NCBI GenBank assembly: GCA_943325255.2
Contig: CALPOS020000018.1
Coordinates: 1-18,385 of the forward strand
Source of the DNA: Sphingobacterium thalpophilum
GTDB taxonomy: Bacteria > Bacteroidota > Bacteroidia > Flavobacteriales > Flavobacteriaceae
Direction of reading: 5' to 3'
Length of the DNA stretch: 18,385 nt
Position numbers and translations under genes: made by a program. The notes under the pieces were generated by a model. That model was not told where the DNA came from, did no database searches, and saw only the letters and a program-made list of their open reading frames with translations. Shown here piece by piece: positions 1-6,881 of the stretch. Position 1 is the first letter of the stretch. Every line of letters starts with the position of its first letter.

Positions 1-632
1 AGAAGGGAATGTTGCTGCTCTTAAATTCAGGAATCTTTTATGAATTTATAAGAGTAGACGAATTTCACAATGATAATCCAAAGCGCCATACGATAGGCGA
101 AGTAGAAATAGGTGTCAATTATGTCTTGATCATCTCCACTAATGCAGGACTTTGGGCTTACAATATTGGTGATACAGTGCAGTTTACTTCGACGAATCCA
201 TATCGTGTCATTGTTTCTGGAAGAATCAAACATTTTATTTCTGCTTTTGGAGAGCACGTTATTGCGAAAGAAGTAGAGCAAGCGATGCAAGAAGCGCTGA
301 CCGGGACAGCAATTCGAATTAATGAATTTACAGTTGCGCCACAAATCACCCCGAAATCGGGATTGCCCTATCACGAATGGTTTATCGAATTTGAGAATCT
401 GCCAGAAGACGAAAATAGTTTTGTTGAAGCTATCGATCAATCGATGAGAGCTCAGAATGTATATTACGACGATTTGATTCAAGGAAATGTGTTGCAAAAA
501 CTAAAGATCACTAGAGTTGTGAAGAATGGCTTTCAAGACTATATGAAATCAATAGGAAAACTAGGCGGTCAAAATAAAATTCCCAGATTAAGCAACGATA
601 GAGCCATTGTTGATAAGCTACAAAGTTACTAA
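1..632 (+). CDS. GH3-family (auxin-responsive promoter-like) protein, C-terminal part
   Basis: This gene is cut by the left edge: the reading frame is open from base 3 and the family is normally about 500 residues, so only the last ~210 are present. The Met codon at base 9 is internal, since LLLLNSGIFYEFI is a mid-protein GH3 motif and not a start. Further GH3-like signatures are the YNIGDTVQF segment and the GRIKHFISAFGEH segment, which correspond to the adenylate-binding region and hinge of this acyl-adenylate-forming superfamily. Plant GH3 enzymes conjugate amino acids to acyl acids. The substrate of the Bacteroidota members is not known to me, so a role as an acyl-acid-amido synthetase is inference. 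The protein should be cytoplasmic. The next gene starts three bases after the stop, which suggests co-transcription. Confidence 0.85.
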   Translation, partial: KGMLLLLNSGIFYEFIRVDEFHNDNPKRHTIGEVEIGVNYVLIISTNAGLWAYNIGDTVQFTSTNPYRVIVSGRIKHFISAFGEHVIAKEVEQAMQEALTGTAIRINEFTVAPQITPKSGLPYHEWFIEFENLPEDENSFVEAIDQSMRAQNVYYDDLIQGNVLQKLKITRVVKNGFQDYMKSIGKLGGQNKIPRLSNDRAIVDKLQSY

Positions 633-635
633 GAG

Positions 636-1520
636 ATGAAATCCAAATTGTTTTTTATAACTTTTTTTTGTTTTGGATGTGCGGTCATGTCAGCTCAAAT
701 CAACGGAGTTGTTATCGATCATGTAACAAAAAATCCAATTCCCTATGTCAGCATTTGGGTTGAAAATGAAAACAATGGCGCAACTGCAGAGGAAAATGGT
801 GCGTTTCAAATGACTTATTCAGGAAAAAGTAAAAATCTGATCTTTTCTGCTATTGGTTATGAAAAGAAAATAGCATCAATTTCAAGTGAAATGAAGGTTG
901 AATTGATTCCAATTACCATTGAACTTAAAGAAGTCGTAATTACCAAAAAATATGGCACAAGAGAAATTGAAATAGGAGAGACAGACAGTCCTTTTTTGCA
1001 AGCTTATGAAAATGGACCTCGAATAGACATCAAGTTTTTTCCCTACAAAGCAAAGTATAAAAAAACAAAATTTATCAAACAAGTTGTTTTAAATACAGAT
1101 AGCAGAATTGAAGAAGCGACCCTTAAATTACATTTTTATAAGGTGGATCCAGAAGGTTTGCCTGGAGATGAACTTCTGGAAAAAGAATTTATTGCCACGG
1201 TTAATAAAGGAGTAAAAAAGACATTATTCAATTTATCCGATTTTGATTTGAGAATGCCAAAAAATGGTCTTTTTGTGGGCTTTGAGCGACTCAAAATCGA
1301 AAAGAACAAAGCTGAGAAGTCGATTCGAGATGCTAATACCAGCACCAATACTATTCAAACAACATTTTACCCATTGATACTTTACAATAGGGCGGAAAGG
1401 GATTTCCGCTATACATTTATTGGAGGCAAATGGACCAGAGAATCACTGAATGCTGCGCAAGGCGAGTCAAGCAAAATAACTATTTATGAGCCAGCAATTA
1501 ACCTGATTCTTGTAAACTAA
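636..1520 (+). CDS. Secreted carboxypeptidase-regulatory-like domain protein
   Basis: A 294-residue protein with a clear Sec signal peptide (residues 1-20, hydrophobic FFITFFCFGCAV core, cleavage likely after MSA before Q). Residues about 22-95 form a CarboxypepD_reg-like beta-sandwich: INGVVIDHVTKNPIPYVSIWV, then NGATAEENGAFQM, then an FSAIGYEKK strand. The same module opens many TonB-dependent receptors and surface proteins of Bacteroidota. The rest (about 100-294) looks beta-rich, with segments such as ATLKLHFYKVDPEGLPGDELL, and I do not recognise it. It has no transmembrane helix beyond the signal and no T9SS tail, so a periplasmic or outer-membrane-associated location is likely. It starts three bases after the GH3-like gene and probably shares its transcript. 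Its exact function is unknown. Confidence 0.8.
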   Translation: MKSKLFFITFFCFGCAVMSAQINGVVIDHVTKNPIPYVSIWVENENNGATAEENGAFQMTYSGKSKNLIFSAIGYEKKIASISSEMKVELIPITIELKEVVITKKYGTREIEIGETDSPFLQAYENGPRIDIKFFPYKAKYKKTKFIKQVVLNTDSRIEEATLKLHFYKVDPEGLPGDELLEKEFIATVNKGVKKTLFNLSDFDLRMPKNGLFVGFERLKIEKNKAEKSIRDANTSTNTIQTTFYPLILYNRAERDFRYTFIGGKWTRESLNAAQGESSKITIYEPAINLILVN

Positions 1521-1541
1521 CAGATAAAAAACATACATTTG
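1510..1541 (+). promoter_or_regulatory. Flavobacterial-type promoter for the phosphorylase-like gene
   Basis: A TTG at 1510-1512 is separated by 21 bases from TACATTTG at 1534-1541. This fits the Bacteroidota -33/-7 consensus (TTG, then TAnnTTTG). It overlaps the end of the preceding gene and lies about 85 bases upstream of the ATG at 1625. The -7 region is part of a 19-base stretch repeated exactly at 10655-10673. Confidence 0.6.
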
Positions 1542-1565
1542 CATCTTTAGAGGCTAAATTCGTGA

Positions 1566-1581
1566 AAAACAGGCCTGTTTT
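1566..1581. promoter_or_regulatory. Perfect 16-bp palindrome, possible operator
   Basis: AAAACAGG followed directly by CCTGTTTT is a perfect uninterrupted palindrome. It lies about 25 bases downstream of the -7 element at 1534-1541 and 44 bases before the start codon at 1625, so it falls in the 5' leader of the phosphorylase-like gene. With no loop it is more like a dimeric-protein binding site than an RNA hairpin. Its function is inferred from position and symmetry only. Confidence 0.3.
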
Positions 1582-1624
1582 GAGAAGGAAGTTTGCGAAT
1601 TGTTCTTAAAAATCAAAATTATTA

Positions 1625-3316
1625 ATGAAAGAAATAAAAAACATTGTACGGTCGAGAGCACAAGAATCATCAAGTGCTGTTGAAAAATTGTACATTACCA
1701 TGCGCCACCTATTTAACAGAGGATTCTACAAACCGATGGGCGTGTCAGGTGAAACTTTAAGAGAGGCATTATTATCACTACGCCCGGAAATATATGGAAG
1801 TATAGCAGAAGAAAAAGTGGAGTTGGATGGGCTTTTGTACGTTATTGAACGACTTCCAATCGGGATTGAGGAATGTCGATTTATCAATTTAACTTCAGAT
1901 GAAGGCTATTCCAAATCTCACTTCAAGGCCATTATCCCGCCAAAAAGAAGGCGTAATTGTTATCGAATAGATGACGAACAAATGAATGTTGAAATAACAA
2001 GAGGGCGATCAGACATTTATGATATATTGACCCACTTGACTTTTATTTTTATTGAATCACACAAGATTAAGGATCGAATTCTAATTGATGAAAGCGGAGA
2101 AGTAACGCGTGACTGGCAAAAATTGGCGCAAGCTGTTTTGCAAAACAAAAAGTTAACTTTAATAGAGAAAGAAAAAACAATTTCTCATACCGCTAATATC
2201 TTAGGACGTACTTTTTCAGAAGTTCTTGATATTTACGATGCTTTTGGGACTGCAGAAAAACCAGATCGTTTCTTACATGTAATCTATTGGCTAGGAAAAT
2301 TGGCCATTGAAGAGGTTATAGAAAACAATAAAAGAACCATTACGTTTAGCCCGATTTTGAGGGAGCGTTTGGGGCATCATATCCACGGGGAAATATGGGC
2401 AAACAACATCAAAGAAGTTTTAAAAAACAACAGTCTTTTAGACAGGCCAATTCACATTATTAGTGCCAATATGCATAGTGTGATGAATTCGATTTTTGCC
2501 ACTCATGTGCTGAAAGCAAAGTACAAAGACCAAACTGATTTTTTCATTTATGAAGAATTAAGTAAATCTGGCGCGAATGATATTAGAGATAAAGTAACCT
2601 CTTTTGCAGAGCAACACGGAATGATTTCTTTGCCCGATAATTCAGGAACCAACATCGATGTTCAAATTTTTGACACTGCTAAAATAGATTGGAAAAAATC
2701 TGCATTTCCATCGGCCAAGATAGGCAAATCCCAGCCAGTAATTATTGTTATGGATTATGCTTTTGGAGAACAAGCTTACGAAACTATTGATGAATTATTG
2801 AAACCTTTTCAAGAAACGAAACACAAAAAAGTATTTCTAAATGTCGAGTCTGTTTCGATTATGGGAAAGGCAGGAATTCTGCAAGGAGGTAAAGGTGACA
2901 TCATGATTCCATCAGCACATATCAACGAAGGCACGGGCGACAATTATCCTTTTGAAAACGAGTTGACAGCCGCAATGTTAGACGGCAATGGAATTCCGGT
3001 TTTTGCCGGACCGATGGTGACCGTTTTGGGAACTTCGTTACAAAATAAAGATTTATTGAAATTTTTCCATGACTCAACATGGGGTGTTATTGGCTTAGAA
3101 ATGGAAGGTGCGTATTATCAGAAAGCAATTCAATCGGCATCCAAGATTAGAAAAAGTATCAACCCAGATGTAAAAGTGAGATACGCTTATTATGCGTCGG
3201 ATAATCCTTTAGAAACAGGAAGTACGCTAGCATCCGGAGGATTAGGGACGACGGGAGTTAAGCCAACTTATTTGATAACAATAAAAATATTAGAACAAAT
3301 TTTCAACGTAAATTAG
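1625..3316 (+). CDS. Conserved protein with nucleoside phosphorylase/AMP nucleosidase-like C-terminal half
   Basis: A 563-residue soluble protein with no signal peptide. The N-terminal ~270 residues are helical and not assignable by eye. From about 280 on the pattern resembles the nucleoside phosphorylase/AMP nucleosidase fold: a GKGDIMIPSAHINEGTGD segment, a GLEMEGAYY motif at about 490-498 (the family's purine/ribose-binding E-M-E), and YYASDNPLETGS with Ser525-Asp526, comparable to the active-site Asp loop near the C terminus of AMP nucleosidases. I believe this corresponds to a family of Bacteroidota proteins of unknown function (possibly DUF6909), but I recall that name from memory and have not checked it. 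Nucleoside or nucleotide N-glycosidic cleavage is inferred. It has its own promoter at 1510-1541 and is followed after 10 bases by the Wzz-like gene, so it may head the transcript that includes rfbACD. Confidence 0.75.
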   Translation: MKEIKNIVRSRAQESSSAVEKLYITMRHLFNRGFYKPMGVSGETLREALLSLRPEIYGSIAEEKVELDGLLYVIERLPIGIEECRFINLTSDEGYSKSHFKAIIPPKRRRNCYRIDDEQMNVEITRGRSDIYDILTHLTFIFIESHKIKDRILIDESGEVTRDWQKLAQAVLQNKKLTLIEKEKTISHTANILGRTFSEVLDIYDAFGTAEKPDRFLHVIYWLGKLAIEEVIENNKRTITFSPILRERLGHHIHGEIWANNIKEVLKNNSLLDRPIHIISANMHSVMNSIFATHVLKAKYKDQTDFFIYEELSKSGANDIRDKVTSFAEQHGMISLPDNSGTNIDVQIFDTAKIDWKKSAFPSAKIGKSQPVIIVMDYAFGEQAYETIDELLKPFQETKHKKVFLNVESVSIMGKAGILQGGKGDIMIPSAHINEGTGDNYPFENELTAAMLDGNGIPVFAGPMVTVLGTSLQNKDLLKFFHDSTWGVIGLEMEGAYYQKAIQSASKIRKSINPDVKVRYAYYASDNPLETGSTLASGGLGTTGVKPTYLITIKILEQIFNVN

Positions 3317-3326
3317 ATTATATAAT

Positions 3327-4316
3327 ATGAACACAAATGATAATAAAAACGCAGAGGGTCAAGAAATAGATTTAGCATCAGTTTCAAAGGCTTTTTCAGG
3401 TTTGTTTCAGTCAATAAGCAGAAGTATTTTTCGTCTGATTCGCTACGTGTTGAGACACATTATTGTCTTTATTATACTGGTAGTTGTTGGCGCACTCCTC
3501 GGATTTTATTTTGAAAGTAATAAAAAAGTATATGACAGTTTAGTAATTGTTCGTCCAAATTTTCAGTCAGTTGATTACGTTTATGCTAAAATAGACCTTC
3601 TCTTTTCAAGAATAAATGACAACGATACTGTATTTTTGAAATCAATAGGAATAAAGAGTCCTTCAAAATTAAAAAGTATTAAGATCTATCCAATAGTTGA
3701 TATTTACAAGTTTATTAGCGAAAATGACTCTAAAGATAGCGACCGAAATTTTCAGTTATTCAAATTACTAGCAGCAGATGGTGATATGGAACAAATGGTC
3801 CTTGATAAAACAATAAGTAAGAACTATACTTTTCACCAAATACATTTTGTTACTTCATCAAGAGCAAGTAGAGATGAAATACTTGAGCCGCTTTTAAATT
3901 ATCTTGAAAGCAATGAAGATTTTAAGAAAGCGAAACAAGTATTTATCGAAAACACTAATTTAAAGATTGAGGCAAACAAAAATATGATTGTGCAAATTGA
4001 TGGGTTATTGAGTACTTTTACTAATGAAAACAATGAGACAGCAAATAATACAAGATCCGTATACATCAATCAAAATACACAATTGAATGATTTGATTCAA
4101 ACAAAAAATAACTTAGTTAGTGAAATAGGGGTAAGAAAATTTGATTTATTATCACATGAAAAAGTTGTAAAAGAAAGTAGTAGTATAATAAATGTTTACA
4201 ATGCAAAAGGAATCAACAGTAAACTAAAAATTGTTGTACCAATGGTATTTCTTTTAATGTATTTTGTATTTATTGGACTTATAAGATTTTATAAAAAACA
4301 AGCAGCACTTAATTAG
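3327..4316 (+). CDS. Wzz-like polysaccharide co-polymerase (chain-length determinant) candidate
   Basis: A 329-residue protein with the two-helix topology of polysaccharide co-polymerases. It has a short cytoplasmic N terminus with basic residues before the first helix (about 38-60, IIVFIILVVVGALLGFYF). A roughly 240-residue periplasmic region follows, whose later part (about 200-285) looks helical and coiled-coil-like. A second helix (about 302-321, VVPMVFLLMYFVFIGLI) is followed by a short basic tail. There is no C-terminal kinase domain, so it resembles the Wzz type and not a BY-kinase. Sequence similarity to classical Wzz is weak by eye, so the call rests on topology and on its place directly before rfbA. 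The expected role is control of glycan chain length in the inner membrane. A general membrane protein of unknown function is the alternative. Confidence 0.6.
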   Translation: MNTNDNKNAEGQEIDLASVSKAFSGLFQSISRSIFRLIRYVLRHIIVFIILVVVGALLGFYFESNKKVYDSLVIVRPNFQSVDYVYAKIDLLFSRINDNDTVFLKSIGIKSPSKLKSIKIYPIVDIYKFISENDSKDSDRNFQLFKLLAADGDMEQMVLDKTISKNYTFHQIHFVTSSRASRDEILEPLLNYLESNEDFKKAKQVFIENTNLKIEANKNMIVQIDGLLSTFTNENNETANNTRSVYINQNTQLNDLIQTKNNLVSEIGVRKFDLLSHEKVVKESSSIINVYNAKGINSKLKIVVPMVFLLMYFVFIGLIRFYKKQAALN

Positions 4317-4343
4317 AAAGAAAATCTTTAACATTTCTAACTC

Positions 4344-5201
4344 ATGAAAGGAATTATTTTAGCAGGAGGTTCAGGAACCCGATTGCATCCATTAACATTA
4401 GCAGTAAGTAAGCAACTAATGCCTATTTACGACAAGCCAATGATATACTATCCGTTGTCTACTTTGTTGTGGAGCGGAATTAACGAAATTTTGATTATTT
4501 CAACACCACATGATGTTCCCTTATTCCGTCAACTTTTAGGAGATGGAAAAAGCTTAGGTTGTCGATTTGAATATGCTATTCAAGAAAACCCTAATGGCTT
4601 GGCAGAGGCGTTTATTATTGGCAAAGATTTTATAGGATCTGATAAAGTAGCGCTCGTTCTCGGAGATAATATATTTTACGGTACAGGCTTGTCGGACTTA
4701 TTGCTAGCGAATAACAATCCAGATGGAGGAATAATTTATGCCTATCATGTTCATGATCCAGAACGGTATGGCGTAGTTGATTTCGATTCGATGGGCAATG
4801 TGTTGTCTATTGAAGAGAAACCAGAAAAACCTAAATCAAATTTTGCTGTTCCTGGAATTTATTTTTATGACAATGATGTGGTAAATATTGCTGCTGAGAT
4901 AAAGCCAAGTCATCGAGGAGAATTGGAGATTACAGATGTCAATAAAGAGTATTTGAAAAGAGGTAAGCTTAAAGTTAGTATTCTAGACAGAGGAACGGCT
5001 TGGTTAGATACAGGAACTTTCAACTCTCTAATGCAGGCCAGCCAGTTTGTTCAAGTTATCGAAGAGAGACAAGGTCTTAAGATAGGAGCAATTGAAGAAG
5101 CTGCCTACAAAATGGGATTTATTACTTCCGAAGAATTAGTAAAATTGGCCAAACCTTTATTAAAAAGCGGATATGGAAATCATCTTTTAAGCTTAGTTTA
5201 G
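4344..5201 (+). CDS. rfbA: Glucose-1-phosphate thymidylyltransferase
   Basis: At 285 residues it has the usual family length. It makes dTDP-glucose from dTTP and glucose 1-phosphate, the first step of dTDP-L-rhamnose synthesis in the cytoplasm. The nucleotidyltransferase signature GGSGTRLHPLT is at 8-18, KQLMPIYDKPMIYYPL at 23-38, and LGDN with the metal-binding Asp108 at 106-109. EEKP (157-160), the HRGELEITDVN segment and WLDTGT (220-225) are also typical. The ATG at 4344 gives the canonical MKGIILAGG start. It follows the Wzz-like gene by 27 bases and precedes rfbC by 3, so it lies in an operon with rfbC and rfbD. Confidence 0.97.
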   Translation: MKGIILAGGSGTRLHPLTLAVSKQLMPIYDKPMIYYPLSTLLWSGINEILIISTPHDVPLFRQLLGDGKSLGCRFEYAIQENPNGLAEAFIIGKDFIGSDKVALVLGDNIFYGTGLSDLLLANNNPDGGIIYAYHVHDPERYGVVDFDSMGNVLSIEEKPEKPKSNFAVPGIYFYDNDVVNIAAEIKPSHRGELEITDVNKEYLKRGKLKVSILDRGTAWLDTGTFNSLMQASQFVQVIEERQGLKIGAIEEAAYKMGFITSEELVKLAKPLLKSGYGNHLLSLV

Positions 5202-5204
5202 TTT

Positions 5205-5753
5205 ATGAATTTTATACCAACTAATCTAGAAGGCTGTTTTGTCCTCGAGCCAAAAATCATAAAGGATGAACGGGGATATTTTATGGAAAGTTTTAATGAA
5301 AGTACTTTTCAAAAGGCCTTAGGAATTAAAATACATTTCGTCCAAGACAATCAGTCCTTTTCTTCAAAAGGCGTTTTAAGGGGACTTCACTACCAGACTG
5401 GAGATCACGCACAGTCCAAACTAGTTCGTGTATTAACAGGTGAAATTTTGGACGTTGCGGTTGATATAAGACCAAATTCGACAACTTTCGGAGAGTATTT
5501 TTCCGTAGTATTGTCGGCAGATAATCAAAAACAACTTTTCATCCCTGTAGGATTTGCCCACGGATTTCTTGTTTTAAGTGACTCTGCGACCCTTTATTAT
5601 AAATGCGATAACTTTTATAACAAGGAGTCAGAAGGAGGCATTATTTATAACGATCAAACACTAAATATCAATTGGGGAGAAGAAGAAACGAATTGGATTA
5701 TTTCTGAAAAGGACAAAAGTCTTCCTTCTCTTGAAAATTCAAAAAAAACATGA
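5205..5753 (+). CDS. rfbC: dTDP-4-dehydrorhamnose 3,5-epimerase
   Basis: A 182-residue cupin-type epimerase of normal family length. It converts dTDP-4-keto-6-deoxy-glucose to dTDP-4-keto-L-rhamnose. The DERGYFMESFN segment (21-31), GVLRGLHYQ with the catalytic base His62, IPVGFAHGF (113-121) and the YYKCDNFY segment (131-138), which supplies the acid Tyr region, are all present. It starts 3 bases after rfbA. Its stop overlaps the start of rfbD by four bases (ATGA), which implies translational coupling. Confidence 0.97.
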   Translation: MNFIPTNLEGCFVLEPKIIKDERGYFMESFNESTFQKALGIKIHFVQDNQSFSSKGVLRGLHYQTGDHAQSKLVRVLTGEILDVAVDIRPNSTTFGEYFSVVLSADNQKQLFIPVGFAHGFLVLSDSATLYYKCDNFYNKESEGGIIYNDQTLNINWGEEETNWIISEKDKSLPSLENSKKT

Positions 5754-6577
5754 TAGTTATTGTGCTTGGTGCTGCTGGACAATTAGGACAAGCAATCCAA
5801 TCTATATCTTCAAACACCATTATTCAATTTCATTTCTTTGGTTCACATGAATTGGATATTACAAATAGCGAAAAAGTTAATGTTGTTTTTGATGCGCTTA
5901 AACCAGATTTTTGCATAAATGCAGCGGCTTATACAGCAGTTGATAAGGCAGAAATCGAAATCGAAAAAGCAGATTTAGTTAATCGAATTGCAGTAAAAAA
6001 TATCGTTAATGCTTGTGTAAAGCATGACACCACTTTGTTACATGTTTCAACAGATTTTGTTTTTGATGGAGAAAAAAACGTTCCATATCTAGAATCCGAC
6101 CCAGCAAACCCAACAGGAATATACGGTGTGTCGAAAAGAAATGGCGAGATTGAAATCGAACGCTCGATGTCAAAATACTTTATTGTTAGAACCTCTTGGT
6201 TGTATTCAGATTTTGGACATAATTTCAAAAAAACAATGTTGAGGTTGGCTAAAGAAAAAGAGAGTTTGATCGTTGTCAACGACCAAATAGGATCACCAAC
6301 AAATGCACTTGACTTGGCTGCGGTCCTAATAGAAATTCTAAAGAGCAGAAGCGAAAATTACGGAATTTATCATTTCAGCAACGAAGGAAATACAAGTTGG
6401 TATGGTTTTGCAAAGAAAATTTTCGAAGTCAATCATGTCTCTATTGATTTGAAAGGGATTTCAACTTCAGAATACCCAACCCTTGCTAAACGTCCAAAAT
6501 ATAGTGTTTTAGACACATCCAAAATCAAAAAGGAGTTCAATATTTCCATAAAAAGCTGGGAAGAAGCCTTGCAATAA
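5750..6577 (+). CDS. rfbD: dTDP-4-dehydrorhamnose reductase
   Basis: A 275-residue short-chain dehydrogenase/reductase that carries out the last, NAD(P)H-dependent step to dTDP-L-rhamnose. The Rossmann motif GAAGQLG is at 7-13, the NAAAYTAVDKAE segment at 57-68, STDFVFDG at 100-107, and the catalytic YxxxK pair at Tyr125/Lys129 within YGVSKRNGE. RTSWLY follows at about 147-152. It overlaps rfbC by four bases and is the last gene of this operon, with a strong hairpin seven bases after its stop. rfbB, which makes its pathway's intermediate, is not in the window. Confidence 0.96.
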   Translation: MIVIVLGAAGQLGQAIQSISSNTIIQFHFFGSHELDITNSEKVNVVFDALKPDFCINAAAYTAVDKAEIEIEKADLVNRIAVKNIVNACVKHDTTLLHVSTDFVFDGEKNVPYLESDPANPTGIYGVSKRNGEIEIERSMSKYFIVRTSWLYSDFGHNFKKTMLRLAKEKESLIVVNDQIGSPTNALDLAAVLIEILKSRSENYGIYHFSNEGNTSWYGFAKKIFEVNHVSIDLKGISTSEYPTLAKRPKYSVLDTSKIKKEFNISIKSWEEALQ

Positions 6578-6583
6578 AATTGA

Positions 6584-6613
6584 AAAAGGAGGAACATTTA
6601 TGTTCCTCCTTTT
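6584..6613. terminator. Bidirectional intrinsic terminator after rfbD
   Basis: A perfect 14-bp inverted repeat, 6584-6597 against 6600-6613, with stem AAAAGGAGGAACAT. In practice it would fold as about 11 bp around a loop of eight. On the plus strand TTTTATTTTG follows the stem. On the minus strand the stem is followed by TTTTTCAATTTTATTG. It can therefore end transcription of rfbD from the left and of the minus-strand gene remnant that stops at 6620 from the right. Confidence 0.85.
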
Positions 6614-6619
6614 ATTTTG

Positions 6620-6742
6620 TTATCTTTTAATCACTTTAAATATTCTCTCTCGATTTTCTTTATCTGATAATTTCAGAAAGTAGATACCACTTGGCACACG
6701 TTTCACATTGATTACAGAACCCAGTAGCACGCCTTCGGATAA
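6620..6742 (-). pseudogene. Remnant of a T9SS C-terminal sorting tail
   Basis: Read on the minus strand, 40 codons end in TAA at 6622-6620 and include VPSGIYFLKLSDKENRERIF and the end FKVIKR. This is the typical end of a type A (Por-type) T9SS sorting domain: the SGIYFLKL strand, then a basic, hydrophobic finish. The frame is closed by TAG at 6745-6743 just upstream, and none of the body of such a protein (YPNP motif, effector domain) is present. It is therefore a stranded 3' end of a lost secreted-protein gene. Its stop abuts the bidirectional terminator. From 6743 to about 6806 I recognise nothing. Confidence 0.7.
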
Positions 6743-6803
6743 CTAAGACTACTTGAAACCAAAAGCCGGCGAAAGTGGATTTAATGTAAAACAGCAAATA
6801 GTA

Positions 6804-6854
6804 AATAAAAAAGGTAATTGTATTACTATTAATTACAGCAACACAATTACCTTT
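6804..6854 (-). terminator. Intrinsic terminator of the CotH-family gene
   Basis: A 12-bp perfect inverted repeat (6810-6821 against 6843-6854, arm AAAGGTAATTGT) encloses a 21-base loop. On the minus strand the second arm runs into a T-tract (ACCTTTTTTATTTAC), as in a rho-independent terminator. It lies about 28 bases past the stop codon of the minus-strand gene at 6882-10268. Confidence 0.7.
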
Positions 6855-6881
6855 AAATTAGGCAATTCGGATGGAATTGTT

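Noticed and set aside
4313..4340. Inverted repeat TTAGAAA/TTTCTAA between the Wzz-like gene and rfbA
   Set aside because: The stem is only seven A/T-rich pairs with a 14-base loop and no T-run, which is too weak to call a terminator or attenuator.
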